Shown here piece after piece: positions 1 to 10,709 of a stretch of 64,000 nucleotides of DNA. Within the stretch, counting starts at the first letter, position 1; each line of letters opens with the position of its first letter. The DNA comes from Madurella fahalii. Lineage: Eukaryota > Ascomycota > Sordariomycetes > Sordariales. The notes below the pieces were generated by a model. The model was not told where the DNA came from and did no database searches. It saw only the letters and a list, made by a program, of their open reading frames with translations. The stretch lies in contig CM056874.1 of NCBI GenBank assembly GCA_029876055.1, positions 558,001 to 622,000 on the forward strand. Reading direction: 5' to 3'. Position numbers and translations under genes: made by a program.

Positions 1-3000
1 TTGATTGCCGAGACAGACACGGCGTGCCCGAGTGAGAAGAGCTGACCCATGAGCTCTAGCATGGTCTCTGTAGCCGGCCGCGACCTATGCAACACGGTGG
101 CGTACCGGACCTGTTGCTCCGTGCCTATCGTGTCCTGTACAGGGCGGCGCAGCGCCGGGTGTGGGCCGACCTCGACAAAGTCTGTGATGATCGACTTGTG
201 CCCGAGGACACGGACTGCATCGGCAAAGCGGACAGGCGACACCATGTTACTGACCCAGTACTCTGGCTTAGTCAACTCGGCCGGCCGGACCACCTTGCCA
301 GTCACGGACGAGACCATGGGGATCGGTAGAGCAGTCCTCAAGGCCGCACCCCTGTCAAGGCGTCCCATCAGCGACAGGTACTCGTCCGAGATAGCAAGCA
401 TTGAGGGCGAGTGGTAGGCGACTCCGGTCTTGAGCTTTTGTGCAAAAATACCGTCCCTGTCAGCCTGCGTCTTGATGGCGTCGATTGCTGCTTCGGGGCC
501 GGACAGGGTGCAGTTGAGGGGGCTATTGACGCAGGCGACGCATACTGACGCGCTGGCACCTGCCACGTCAATTCTGGAGAGATAATCTGGAACCTGCTCC
601 TCTGTTACATTGACGGATATCATGGCGCTCGGCGCAGAAGCGCTTGCGCGCCTGAGCTTTCCGGCTAGCAGCCCGCGGAAGAATGCCACTCTGCAAGCGG
701 ATGCCAGAGACAGCGCACCGATGGCATAGCTATGTGAATTCGAAGAGGCGGTCAGCTCAATTCGGTCGCTGGCGGACTTGGGATGTCAGGGTAAAAAGAA
801 AGGGGGGAATGTTGGGTTTGGGTTCAAGGGGTTTCTCAGGGGTCCACTCACGCCGCAGCAATTTCTCCAGAGGAGTGGCCGACGACTGCCTTGGGAATTA
901 CACCGAAGCTTCTTAACAACTCAACCAGTGCGATCTGCACAGCTGTGGTCAGCGGTTGGCTGTATTCAGGCTTATTGATGTTCTCGGAACTCTGCAGCTC
1001 GTCTGTCAACATGAAGTACAAGGTTAGCCTGACGACTACGGTAACTCTCCGGCTATCCTTGGGCCTTCAGAAATATCGTGTAACTTACCGAACAATGACC
1101 ATTCGGCACCTAAGCTGCGGTATATGTTGTCAACCTGCCGCAGTGTTTCGTCAAAGACAGAATATTTGCCAAGATCCCAACCCATCTTAGCGTACTGTGC
1201 CCCTTGCCCAGTGAAGACGAATGCCAGATTAACTTCGGCCGAACTCCTAGTTGGTTTAGTTGATGGCAGGCTCTTGATCTCTGCTCCCTCCGTGATGACG
1301 GCAAAAGCCCTCCACAACATACGGCTTCGTCGTGCTGCCAAGGTGAAAGCCAGCCTGTCGAGCTGGGTAGAGTTACCGGCCACCCTGTCCTTGTAATAAG
1401 ACTCGTAGGCCTGGATCGTGCGCTTGAGAGCCCCTTCGTCGGCGGCACTCCAGACCAGAAGCTTCGGTAGCCTAGGTGGTTCCGATGACGGCATAACTGC
1501 TCCATTTACAGTGCTCGCCTGCCCATCTGCCAGAGGAGCCCGGGGATCGGAAACAGTACAATGATTCCCACGGAGGCCCCTCTCGCGCAGAAAATGCAAT
1601 GCATCGTCGAGGATCACATGCGAGTTGGAGCCTCCAAACCCGAACGAGTTCACTGACACCCGGCGCAGCCCAGCGCTTGGCCAGACTGTGTCCTTCGTCG
1701 GGAACTTCAAACCAAGTCGCGGTCAGCTCAATGAAACTCGTGCAAATTAGAGGGCGTGAAAAGACATACCGCGATATGGTATGAATCGATGTCGATGTCG
1801 GGATTGATCTTTTTGAGGAGGGCTTGCCCAGGAATAATGCCCTTTTCAAGAATTACTGCAGGATAAACGTCAGGCTACCATCGTCCGAGCATAGTTGAAA
1901 ATCGGCAGTTGTAGAGAGCAACCTACAGATGGCTTTGACTATGCTGGCCAGAGCACTGGCGCCTTCAAGATGTCCAAGGTTTGCTTTGACCGATCCGCTG
2001 TGGACCATTAGCCGCGGCTGACCACAAATGGGAATGATGTCTGATAACTCACACGAACAGCGGCTCTTTCGGTGAGCGGGACTTTCTGAACACTCGGCCA
2101 ATAGCTTTCGTCTCGATGGGGTCGCCTATTCGAGTTCCCGTTCCTATATGCGTTTCTTCTCGTTAGTCAATGGTTAAAGAGCAAACCACAGCAAAGGATG
2201 CAACTCTGTTACGTGCCGTGGGCTTCGATATAGCGTGTCTGATCAAACGGTAGGTTGGCTTGCTCGTAGACATGACGTATCAAGTCCTCCTGCGCCTGGG
2301 CACTAGGCTGCGTAAGCACAGGGGTGTGGCCGTCTTGGTTCGAGCCGATGGACCGGATAACGGCACGAATCGTATCGCCGTCTCGCACAGCTACCGTTAC
2401 TGGCTTGAGAACCAGAGCAATGAATCCCTCGCCTCTGGCATACCCATTGGCGCGATGGTCGAAGCTGTAGCATACGCCGTCCGGAGACAGAAAGCCGCCG
2501 CTCGACAGGACCTGAAATACACCGGGGTCGAGAAGCAAGTTCGCCCCTGTGACGAGAGCCTTTGGCGAGAAAACGATTCAGCTTGTATGTAACACATCAA
2601 AAAGTAGGAGAAGGCGGTACTTACACACGAAGCATCACCCGCTCGTAGACTCTTGCATGCCATGTCCACTGCCGACAGCGCACTGGAGCAGGCCGTATTT
2701 ACGTGTATGCTAGGACCGCGCAGATCGAAGTACCAGCTGACACGGTTCGGGATGACGCAAGCAACAGTGCTGCCCGTCACAGCCGTCCGTTCCGTATTGT
2801 CTGGGTCCATGGCTGCCATCCTTGCGTAGTCCTCAAGCATGGAGGCCGAAAACACCGCAGTACGCGAGCCCCTAAGGCTCTCTGCCGGCATACCAGCTGA
2901 GGACCAATATCAGCTAGTGTCTTTTACCACGCCATATCTTAAATACTATTCATGGATGTATCGTATATCTCACCATTTTCAAATGCATGATATGACGTTT

Positions 3001-3385
3001 CCAGTGTCCATCGTTGCATCGGGTCCATGGCCGCGGCCTCCTTAGCCGTAAGCGAAAAGAAGGGGGCATCAAAGACGCCCAAGTCCTCATTGATAAAGTG
3101 CCCGCCTCGGCCATGGAACTGTGGCCACAAGTTACTACGATGAAGCTCCAAAACACTGGAGGGGGATCCGGTGGACGGCCTTACTTTACGGTTCTTGTCC
3201 TTGACAAAAGCATCAACGTTGGTGCGAGACTCTGGCCAGTCCGTCCGCAGATTGCGCCGCTTTTGTAGAACTTCCCAAAATGCGGAATCGTCATGTACAT
3301 TTTGAGGTAACCTGAAGGCGTATCCCACGATGGCGATGTCGTCTGACTGGGCTGAACCCCTGTCGTGGTAGTGTACCTCACCCAT
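1..3385 (-). CDS. Polyketide synthase, N-terminal half (KS-AT), cut by window edge
   Basis: Iterative type I polyketide synthase that would condense malonyl units into a polyketide. About 923 residues are visible and the gene continues past position 1. Nine exons join in frame: 3385-2974, 2896-2625, 2559-2217, 2143-2053, 1997-1927, 1855-1770, 1704-1089, 1002-852 and 729-1. The ketosynthase has its catalytic Cys in NTACSSA (near residue 207), the first His in EAHGTGT and the second in KANLGHLEG. It ends with NSFGFGGSNSH. The acyltransferase starts at FTGQGAQY, has its Ser in VVGHSSGE and ends near VEVGPHPAL. The start ATG is followed closely by DIAIVGYAFRLP, the usual beginning of a fungal PKS. 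The layout fits a highly reducing enzyme, but the dehydratase, reductase and carrier domains lie outside the window, so that class is inferred. No stop interrupts the exons. Confidence 0.93.
2144..2216 (-). other. Probable GC-AG intron inside the KS EAHGTGT motif
   Basis: Starting the intron at GCACGT (2216 downward) and ending it at ATATAG (2144) gives ...CAC G|GA ACG GGA ACT..., which reads HGTGTR and keeps the following 30 codons open. The nearest GT donor, two bases downstream (GTAACA), gives a shifted frame that soon hits a stop. All other eight-exon phases in this gene agree with the GC donor. Inference from frame only; no transcript evidence. Confidence 0.65.
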
Positions 3386-4670
3386 GATAAACAGATTGAG
3401 ATTTTATAGAGCACGTCTGTCCAAGGTAGAGAGGTTGGCAGCGCAAGATTGTATACCATCAGATCGGTCCTCCGAGATATGATTTTACCATGCCTTTAAG
3501 TACTATGACCCGAACATAGTGCACGTCCGTCGATTGCCGTGGGCGGTCGTCTTCCATCGTCTCTCGTCCGATAAGCTTTCCCCTGATCATCGTCTGTCCG
3601 CGGTGTCGGAGCGCTCCCTCGCTGTGATAGGCCGAAACAAAAAATACCGGTCCCGGTACCTGCGTCAAAGCCGAGTTCCCTGGCCAATCTCGTTGTTTGA
3701 GTCCTCCCCGATCCACGGACGCGGTCCTTCACCTCCTTTTCCCCGATCCTCTAGTGGTTCCGATATGCTGTAATACAACGATCCTCCTGCACTACAACAC
3801 TCCTTCTCGTCTGCCGAGGTGACGGGCCATTCTCCGATCAAGGCAACAAGCCAGAGTGGACTCGGTGGAGGAGGTCAGGTGGGGAGAGCCAGGGTTGCGT
3901 GTCCTACCAAGCCAGGCACAACCAGCTCCACTCTCGCGGTCACCGGATTCACATAGGAACGACCGACAAGGCGTGCGATCTGGTGAGCTCGGTGTGATCC
4001 TTCGCAACCAAACGTGCGTGCTCAGCATAGCTTCCAATACCTTCCAAACAGGACTTGGCCGAGCCCATCAACCCATGATCGCTGTTCGCCCCTGTCTGGC
4101 AGGGGGACCTCGGCCCAATCCGCTGACCACATCCGGCATGCAAGCAGAGACCATGTGCCCCGCCAGGCCCAGTCTTGTATTCAGAGCGGTACGCAACGTC
4201 GAGTCCTTATCTCCTTGACCGCTAGTAAATCTTTGAGTGCGTATGAGGTGGTTGTGTCCCCGTGGGGGTCGTCTTTGGTACGACTTCGCATTCACGTCCT
4301 GTCCGCGGGAGGACCACTGATGGATTGTGAACCATCATAACCGAGTAGACTCTAAAGTGTGGTTCTAACAAGATATGTCCCTTCCAGGAGGTCGTCGATT
4401 TCGTGAACTTCCTTTTTTTCCTCCCCGTTACTCCGGAAAAAAAGAAGAACATAAACTAAAAGAAGCAAAAGAACCCCTTCATGCCGAGGCAATACCACAT
4501 GATGATACAGTACACAGATGAACAAGTCATAGCAGCTCCGGGGTCTATGCCCAGGAAAAACCCTGATTGCCAAGCATCCCATGGGTTCCATTCTTTCTCC
4601 TTCTGATGCAAGCCAAAGCCTGGCAAATATCCCAGTCTAACAAGGATAGTAAGGGGTAAGCCGTGCCATC
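3386..4670. other. Intergenic, PKS promoter side; no gene seen
   Basis: About 1.3 kb between the start of the PKS and the stop of the rhodopsin-like gene. The open frames here are short, lack domain motifs and occur on both strands. I see no repeat or RNA gene. It should hold the PKS promoter, but no clear TATA box could be fixed. Confidence 0.5.
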
Positions 4671-6221
4671 TCACTTGTAGTTGGCCCACGGTGTCTTCTG
4701 ATGGTACATGTGCATGTCGAGGTTGCTAGCGCCGTCACTTGTTGACCGAGAATCCTCCATCACCGTGATCTGCGTGGTGCGGGTGATGACGGGGGCCGTG
4801 GTTAGCTTGCCGTGGCCGTGCAGGTGCTCGGTCGACTCGGACGACTTCAGGTTGTCCATGGCTACGCCATCCTCCTCAAGCTTATGGTACGAGTCGGGCG
4901 CCGTACTGCTCCCCCCCGGGCCACGGCTTCGGCTTCCTGACCCGCCGCCCGCGAAGTAGTCCGCCTTGGCCGAGTTGGCAGTAGGACCCGTAGACATGCC
5001 CAGGGCCTTTTTTATCTTGCGGAGAACACCGGCCTGCTTCAGAATCTTGGGCATGCAAGGTACGCAGATGATAAAGAAGCCACAGGTCATCTCAGCCGTG
5101 GCCCAGAAGACCAACGGGCCGAGGGCAAAAATGGCATCCTGAGCCTCACCGTATGCGATGGTCGTAGCCAGCCGGAAAGCAGCCGAAACGCAAGCTCTGT
5201 AATTTTTAGAACAAGGCGGTGTGGTTAGCAAAAAGCAACTAATTGGGCCAGCGGCGGGGAAACGATAATAGATGAAAGGGGGTACGAACAGCAAACCAAG
5301 GCCGAAAATGACGGAAACACCCATCCTCTTCTTCCACGACATCTTCAGCGTCCAGATGACGCGTTGCGGCAGCAGCAGGATGCCAACGTCGGAGATGAGC
5401 TGGATGGAGGCCGAGGAGACTTGCAGGTTGTACAGCTTGAAGCACTGGGCGCCGGGGATGGTGAAGTCCCAGATGGCCTGATGCGGGATGCACTGCAGGT
5501 TCAGCGCGATTATGGTCGCCACGGCGGCGCCAATCTGGATGAAGCTGAGGATCACGCAGCCCCACCAGAAGGCGTTCTTGGTCACGGAGCCGTGGGGGAC
5601 GAACATGCGGCACCACTCGATCAAAATGCCTACCTTGAGCAGGGGCAGCACGAATGAGTAGCAGACGCCAAAGATGAGGATGTGCTGTTGTCATAAAGAA
5701 AAGGGTCAGCCGCCAAGGAACATTACCGTTTCTCTCTCTTTATTTTAACGACTTACATAGCTGGTGGGGATGAGATCGCGCAGGCGGATGTCCCACTGGT
5801 GTACGAAATATCCCGGCGTGTCAATCATGGCAAATGTGGAGTTGACTGCGCCCCAGAAGCAGCCCTAGACAGCGGAGAAATCATGTCAGGAAAAGCGCGT
5901 TGAGAGATAACAGCAGGCTTCGGTGTCGACCAACATATGCAAGCACCACCATGACTGCATCGATGCACCGGGTTAGCCAACGGGCGTCAAGAGCTTGACG
6001 GGGAAATATGAAGTCACAAGAATATACAAAAACGTACCATCTTCAGCAGAAACCTCTCTCAAAAGATAGAATCTGCCATAAGCTCGGAGCACGAGGCAGA
6101 TGGTCGCAATCGAGGCGCAGGCAATGAGCACGCCCCGGGCGAGCTCGTTCTGGTTGGGAGGGTTGTCAAAGTTGGGAATGATACCCGCTGGCGGCGCCAG
6201 AGCTGGTCCGTCAAGGTCCAT
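4671..6221 (-). CDS. Fungal rhodopsin-like (SAT4/PTH11-type) seven-helix membrane protein
   Basis: Integral membrane protein of the fungal rhodopsin-domain family, whose members are often called SAT4- or PTH11-like and whose ligands are mostly unknown. Five exons (6221-6038, 5954-5935, 5864-5757, 5684-5290, 5196-4671) join in frame to 410 residues. Helices are visible from GVLIACASIATICLVLRAYG onward, and the family signature IPGAQCF follows the loop after helix 4. VIFGLGLLACVSAAFRL spans the last intron. The C-terminal ~130 residues are a hydrophilic tail rich in Gly, Ser and Thr. Exon 2 is only 20 bp. The gene sits between a PKS and an acyltransferase, so a role linked to the cluster (sensing or transport) is possible but only inferred from position. 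Confidence 0.88.
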
Positions 6222-8300
6222 GCGGGCGGCGTTGAGGTGCGGTGGTGTGGTGGTGTTTGCTCGCTGTTGTTCTCCAGTTTGGTGAGACTGACTTGTTTAA
6301 GGTACCCGTCCTGCGAGGTGCGCCAACAGCTTCGGGCTGAAGAAACCTGAAGTTTCAGTTCTGCCTCTCAGTACCCGCCGAACCGCAAGAGTAGGTAAGC
6401 AACAAGCAAGTTCGAGTTGGCCGGCGGGCGATAGACCGGAGGATTATTCGTACTTGTTTTATTCCCCCGAGGTTGGAAAAGAACGCAGACAAGGTCCCCT
6501 AACATTTAAGTTAAACTAACGTTATTGCCTTCAATATTCTAAAACACCCCCTGAAGTTACCACCCCCTAGATCGTCATAGTAAATTTTCCCATATGCTTA
6601 TTGGCGTTGCATCAACCGTCGACTGTTCCTTCTGCGACCGGACTGTCCGTGGCAATCCTTTCTGTTGCTGGCCTGCCTGCTCTACATACGCTCTCGTCTC
6701 CATCCCAGGTCCTCGGGGATACCGTGCGACCACCTCCTGTGCAGAGCGGAAGGTGCTAAGATACGATGCACCTCTACTCCCTGGCGGCCTGCGAGAACCG
6801 TTTGATGCAGGTCAACAGGAAGCAGTAACCGAGATATTGCTGCCGGCTCGTCAGTGATCCTTCGCAGGTTCTTGGTCCCCTCATCCTTGCTCGACCCCCG
6901 GCCGTCCTTGGCCTGTTCCTGGCTTGGTATCCATTTCATTTGATGGACATTATACGTGTAGATCCTTCACCTTTCTCAAAGGAACAGAGTCCGGGGTGAC
7001 TTAAGGATAGGATTCTTGACGAAGGATGGGGGCTTTTACGAGTTGGGGAATGAAACACAGTTCACCATACATGGAATCCCTGGTTTGGACTTCATTGCCC
7101 AGTTGATCCGTCAGACGCATTCATTCTGTGCCACATGTGGGAACCCCCCGATTGGAAGATTGCTGAATGTCGAACGACGGGCACAGGCAGGATTGCTTCC
7201 GCGGCGGTGAATCCTCCGATTGGATGACGCTCAAAGCCGAAGACCGGGGCGTGGGGGAGCCTCAACGGTCCGAGCCTTGCACCAGTTGCATGTGCAGTAT
7301 TCTAGGAGTCCGAGTCGAGTGGATTACTACTAGTAAAGTGCAGTATCTAGGGTGTCTGCAAAGGATCATGACGAATTTATTGTACAGTAGTAGCCGCCCA
7401 GCTTCTAACGTTAAGTTAGCGTCCGGGGGTTGGGTGCTGCCCCCTCCCTCCCTCCCCCCCCCAGTTGTGGAAGACGGCCGAATCACACACCTGGTACTGT
7501 CGTCTTTGGGACCCTGGCAGCCGCCCCGGCAATTCCTGTGCCGCACCTGCACTAACGGCTCGGATCCCAAACCATACTTGTGGTTAGGGGGTTCTCGGCA
7601 GCTGTCGGCTCTGCAAGCTGGAACAGGAATTGCTGTCGGAGAAAGGCCGAGATTTGTCCAGAAGACTTGCGGAAAGACGCGTAGCTGAGAAATAAAGAAA
7701 CATGGTGGATACGATCAAACAAACAGCAAAACGTCTCTCCCGCGAGACGGGGCCCACATTCAAGATCCATCACGCCGTAGTAGAAAGCTCCTGGACTATA
7801 ATTCAACATGGGTGCCCGGCATGTGCAGCGGTGCAGTTGCAGGCGGGGAAATCCCTCTCGTTCTGAGAACCTCCGCGACTCCGCGGCTTCGGCTTTGTGA
7901 TAGGCGCATCAGACTGCATTGCTGGGCATCAACAATGTTTCAAGCAGCTTACGCAGATCGTTGCCGTGTTCGTGCCGATGTGACACTAAAATCTGCGTGG
8001 TTCGTTTGCAGCGAATTTCCCCCCCTTTCATTTCTCGTTTTTTCAAGACATACTGGTGCTTCCTTCACTATAGCATACAGCACTCCCCGCTTTCGATGTG
8101 AGAGTCAAGGGGGGGGGGGGGGTGATGGTGGAGATGGCGGCGTCTCGACGGGCAACCCTCTAGGGCAGCGTCTTTGAGCGGGGTCTTGGCCCTCTTGGGC
8201 AGCATGTCCATCTCTCGGATTTCCCAGACTTCCTCAGCTTGCATCCATACCCTCAGGAAAGAGTAACGAACGAGAAACGGTACCAACCTTTCACACAGCA
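6222..8300. other. Intergenic between divergent rhodopsin-like and acyltransferase genes
   Basis: About 2.1 kb that must contain both promoters, since the genes diverge. It holds a pyrimidine tract near 7441-7460 and a run of 14 G at about 8109-8122. The open frames on both strands lack recognisable domains. I see no RNA gene or mobile element. Confidence 0.5.
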
Positions 8301-9755
8301 ATGCCCCGCCAGGAAGTCTACCAACTCCGGCCCTTCGGCTGGGAGAACGACCCGGAGGAGGAGCGGTTCAAGGTGACGACGCTCGACTACCTGACGGCCT
8401 GTACCTACAACAACTATGCCCTCTTCTTCCGGCTCGATGATGCGGTCAAGGAGAAGGCGGCGGCAATCCTGAAAGAGGGTCTCGAGCGGACGCTCAGCCA
8501 GGCCCGCCACTACGTTGGCACCATCGAAAAGGATCCCGAGGGCGGCCACTCCTTTGTCAAGAAGAAGGACAGCACGGTGCGCTTTGTGGTGCAGTGGCTG
8601 GATGCGCCCGAGGATAGTGCCAAATACCCGTCAATCGACGACATCGAGCGGACCAACTACAGCGCTGTGACGCTGGGTGATCTCGATACCTGGAGCGTAC
8701 CCCCCATGACGTACGGCGAGAAGCCCGAGGCCCATCCTGATAACCGTCCCGTCGTGTCGGCCTTCAAGGCCAACTTTGTGCGCGGCGGGCTCGTCTTCAA
8801 CATGCACCACCACCATTACACCAATGACGTGATGGGATGGTCCGGCTTCACGCACCAGTTGGCTGAGAACTGCCGCGCTGCCTTCAGCGGAACGGCCTTC
8901 CCCGCCTGGGACCCAGTCTGTCTCGATCTCACGCGGCTCACCAAGAAGGAGGTGCCCGACGAGGCCAAAGTGGACGGTCCGCCGCAGCCCGAGCGCCATC
9001 CCGACCATAAGGTTGGTCAGTTGCTGCTCTTCCACCTGCCCAAGAGTAAAGCCGCCGAGCTCAAGAAGCTGGCGACACCGACCGACGGCTCTTGGGTTTC
9101 GACATACGACGCCTTCTCGGCCTTCATCTGGCGTACGCTGACGCGGCTGCGTGCCCCCGTCTTCAAACCGGAGCCGTCGTCGCACATCTTCTGGGCCGAG
9201 GCGGTTGACATGCGCCGGCGCATGCACAGCCCCAAGGTGCACCCGCGCATCCAGCACAATGTCATGTTTGCGGCCCTGTCGAACACGGCGCCGGTACCGC
9301 AGCTTACCGTCGACGAGATCCTCCACGCGCCGCTGTCGACGGTCGCCTCGTACATACGGCGGATGACCGACAGCGTCACGCAGGAGAATCTGGACAAGAC
9401 GCTTGACACGGTAGCCATGGTGCGCGACAAGACCAGCCTCAACATCCGCATCGACTCGCACCCGCCCATGTCCATCCTGCAGACGGACCACCGCGACGCC
9501 AATATCGTCTCGGCCGATTTTGGCTTTGCCACTCCCCTGACGTACCGCCATCTGCTCGATCGCGTCACCGAGGGCGTCATCATCATCTACCCAACCCGCA
9601 ACAACGACCCGGCCTCGGACGAGGGCCCCGAGTTCTCCATCGCCTACGAGAAGCATCTAGCCCAAGACCTCATCAACGACGCCGAATTCAAGAAGTACTT
9701 TGAGTACAGGGGCGTCGATGCCGAGGACGCCGGCAAGGTGGGCAATTCCTCCTGA
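8301..9755 (+). CDS. BAHD / trichothecene 3-O-acetyltransferase-like acyltransferase
   Basis: Single-exon gene of 484 residues in the CoA-dependent acyltransferase family (PF02458 type) that includes fungal trichothecene 3-O-acetyltransferase (TRI101). Such enzymes acylate a hydroxyl of a secondary metabolite in the cytosol. The catalytic HxxxD motif is HHYTND, about 175 residues in, directly followed by VMGW. The structural DFGWG motif near the C-terminus appears as DFGFATP, keeping DFG but changing the last two positions. The start is chosen at the first ATG (context acagcaATGCCC), followed by the typical N-terminal 'LRPFGWEND' of this subfamily. Located 5 kb from a PKS and next to a SnoaL-like gene, it is a plausible tailoring enzyme; the substrate cannot be read from sequence. 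Confidence 0.9.
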   Translation: MPRQEVYQLRPFGWENDPEEERFKVTTLDYLTACTYNNYALFFRLDDAVKEKAAAILKEGLERTLSQARHYVGTIEKDPEGGHSFVKKKDSTVRFVVQWLDAPEDSAKYPSIDDIERTNYSAVTLGDLDTWSVPPMTYGEKPEAHPDNRPVVSAFKANFVRGGLVFNMHHHHYTNDVMGWSGFTHQLAENCRAAFSGTAFPAWDPVCLDLTRLTKKEVPDEAKVDGPPQPERHPDHKVGQLLLFHLPKSKAAELKKLATPTDGSWVSTYDAFSAFIWRTLTRLRAPVFKPEPSSHIFWAEAVDMRRRMHSPKVHPRIQHNVMFAALSNTAPVPQLTVDEILHAPLSTVASYIRRMTDSVTQENLDKTLDTVAMVRDKTSLNIRIDSHPPMSILQTDHRDANIVSADFGFATPLTYRHLLDRVTEGVIIIYPTRNNDPASDEGPEFSIAYEKHLAQDLINDAEFKKYFEYRGVDAEDAGKVGNSS

Positions 9756-10103
9756 GTACCTGATCAGAGCTATCCCGGCGGGTGTCGCCAGCGTGTGAAG
9801 AGGGGGGGACTTTGCACGCGCATGAAGTGGATGAGATGACGCAGAATTATCAAGTATAAATGTGACGAAAATCAACAACATTTGACGCTACTTCTCTACT
9901 CTCTGTTAATTTCCCATGTACACCTCCCCAATTCCCCAAATGTACTCTCACCCTCCCCTTAGCTAGTAGCGCACCTTTTTCAAGTAAGTATCCTACCGAT
10001 GACCGTATCTTGCGTAAGGTAGCCGTAGCTATCCAGTAGTAGCTCTCGAGCAAGCCCCCCCCCTCCCGGGCATCCCACCACGTCTAGAACCCCAGCGCCT
10101 CGC
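9756..10103. other. Convergent 3' intergenic spacer
   Basis: 348 bp between the stops of the acyltransferase (+) and the SnoaL-like gene (-). It must hold both 3' UTRs. No structure was recognised. Confidence 0.5.
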
Positions 10104-10562
10104 CTAAGCCACAATCTTATGATAGATCCTCTGCATCCACAAGTCCTTACAAAGCCAATCGTCGCCCTTGCGCACCCACGTCTCAAAGTAATGCCCGCCG
10201 CCCGTCTCGTGGGGCTCGCCGCCGTACCCCTTGGGGCCGACGTGGTACACGACCTGGAAGACGGCCTTGATCTCATCCGGGCCGACCATCTCGAGCTCCC
10301 CCGGGCCGATGTGGTGCATGACCTGCACGTCGGCCAGCGCCTTCTCGAAGAAGGCCACCCACGCCTCGCGCGACTGCCACGTGTACGGCACGGTCCCGTC
10401 CGGCGTCGTCACCGTCTTGCCGTCGGCGCCCACAAAGCAGAACGTCGCGTCCGGCACGAAGATGGTGTCGAACTGGTCCCACTTCCCCGTGTCGGCGAAC
10501 CGCGCGTATCGGGACTTCTTGCAGCGGATGAGCTCCGCAACTTCGGGCGGGGGGACTTTCAT
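10104..10562 (-). CDS. SnoaL/NTF2-like fold protein
   Basis: Single-exon protein of 152 residues. Its pattern fits the SnoaL_4 branch of the NTF2-like superfamily, small alpha+beta barrels that act as cyclases, dehydratases or isomerases in many polyketide and terpenoid pathways. Visible features are the N-terminal helices (IRCKKSRYARFADTGKWDQF), the turn into the barrel (FVPDATF), MHHIGPGELEM, then a strand-rich C-terminal half ending GGHYFETWVRKGDDWLCKDL. Length is normal for the family. It converges on the acyltransferase and may take part in the same pathway. The exact reaction is not predictable. A GT/GA microsatellite lies about 110 bp upstream of its start. Confidence 0.85.
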   Translation of the reverse strand: MKVPPPEVAELIRCKKSRYARFADTGKWDQFDTIFVPDATFCFVGADGKTVTTPDGTVPYTWQSREAWVAFFEKALADVQVMHHIGPGELEMVGPDEIKAVFQVVYHVGPKGYGGEPHETGGGHYFETWVRKGDDWLCKDLWMQRIYHKIVA

Positions 10563-10674
10563 TGTGTAGTGTGTGTTGTTCTCGGCCGTTGCGCAGTCGT
10601 TTTCTTTCTTTCTTTTTTTCTTTGTCTTTGACTTTTTGTGTTTTTATGTCTTCGTTTGTATGTGTATGTGTTTG

Positions 10675-10676
10675 TT

Positions 10677-10709
<33 letters not shown>
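10675..10709. repeat. (GT)n(GA)n microsatellite
   Basis: A run of GT dinucleotides passes directly into GA dinucleotides in the 5' region of the SnoaL-like gene. Confidence 0.9.

Noticed and set aside
2209..2538. Frameshift making the PKS a pseudogene at EAHGT
   Set aside because: A GC-AG intron restores the motif and the frame, and every other exon is intact.
7167..7688. 173-codon plus-strand frame in the divergent intergenic region
   Set aside because: No motifs, runs through a C-tract, and has a competing minus-strand frame.
8631..9656. 341-codon minus-strand frame opposite the acyltransferase
   Set aside because: Mirror frame of a GC-rich gene; the plus strand has all family motifs.
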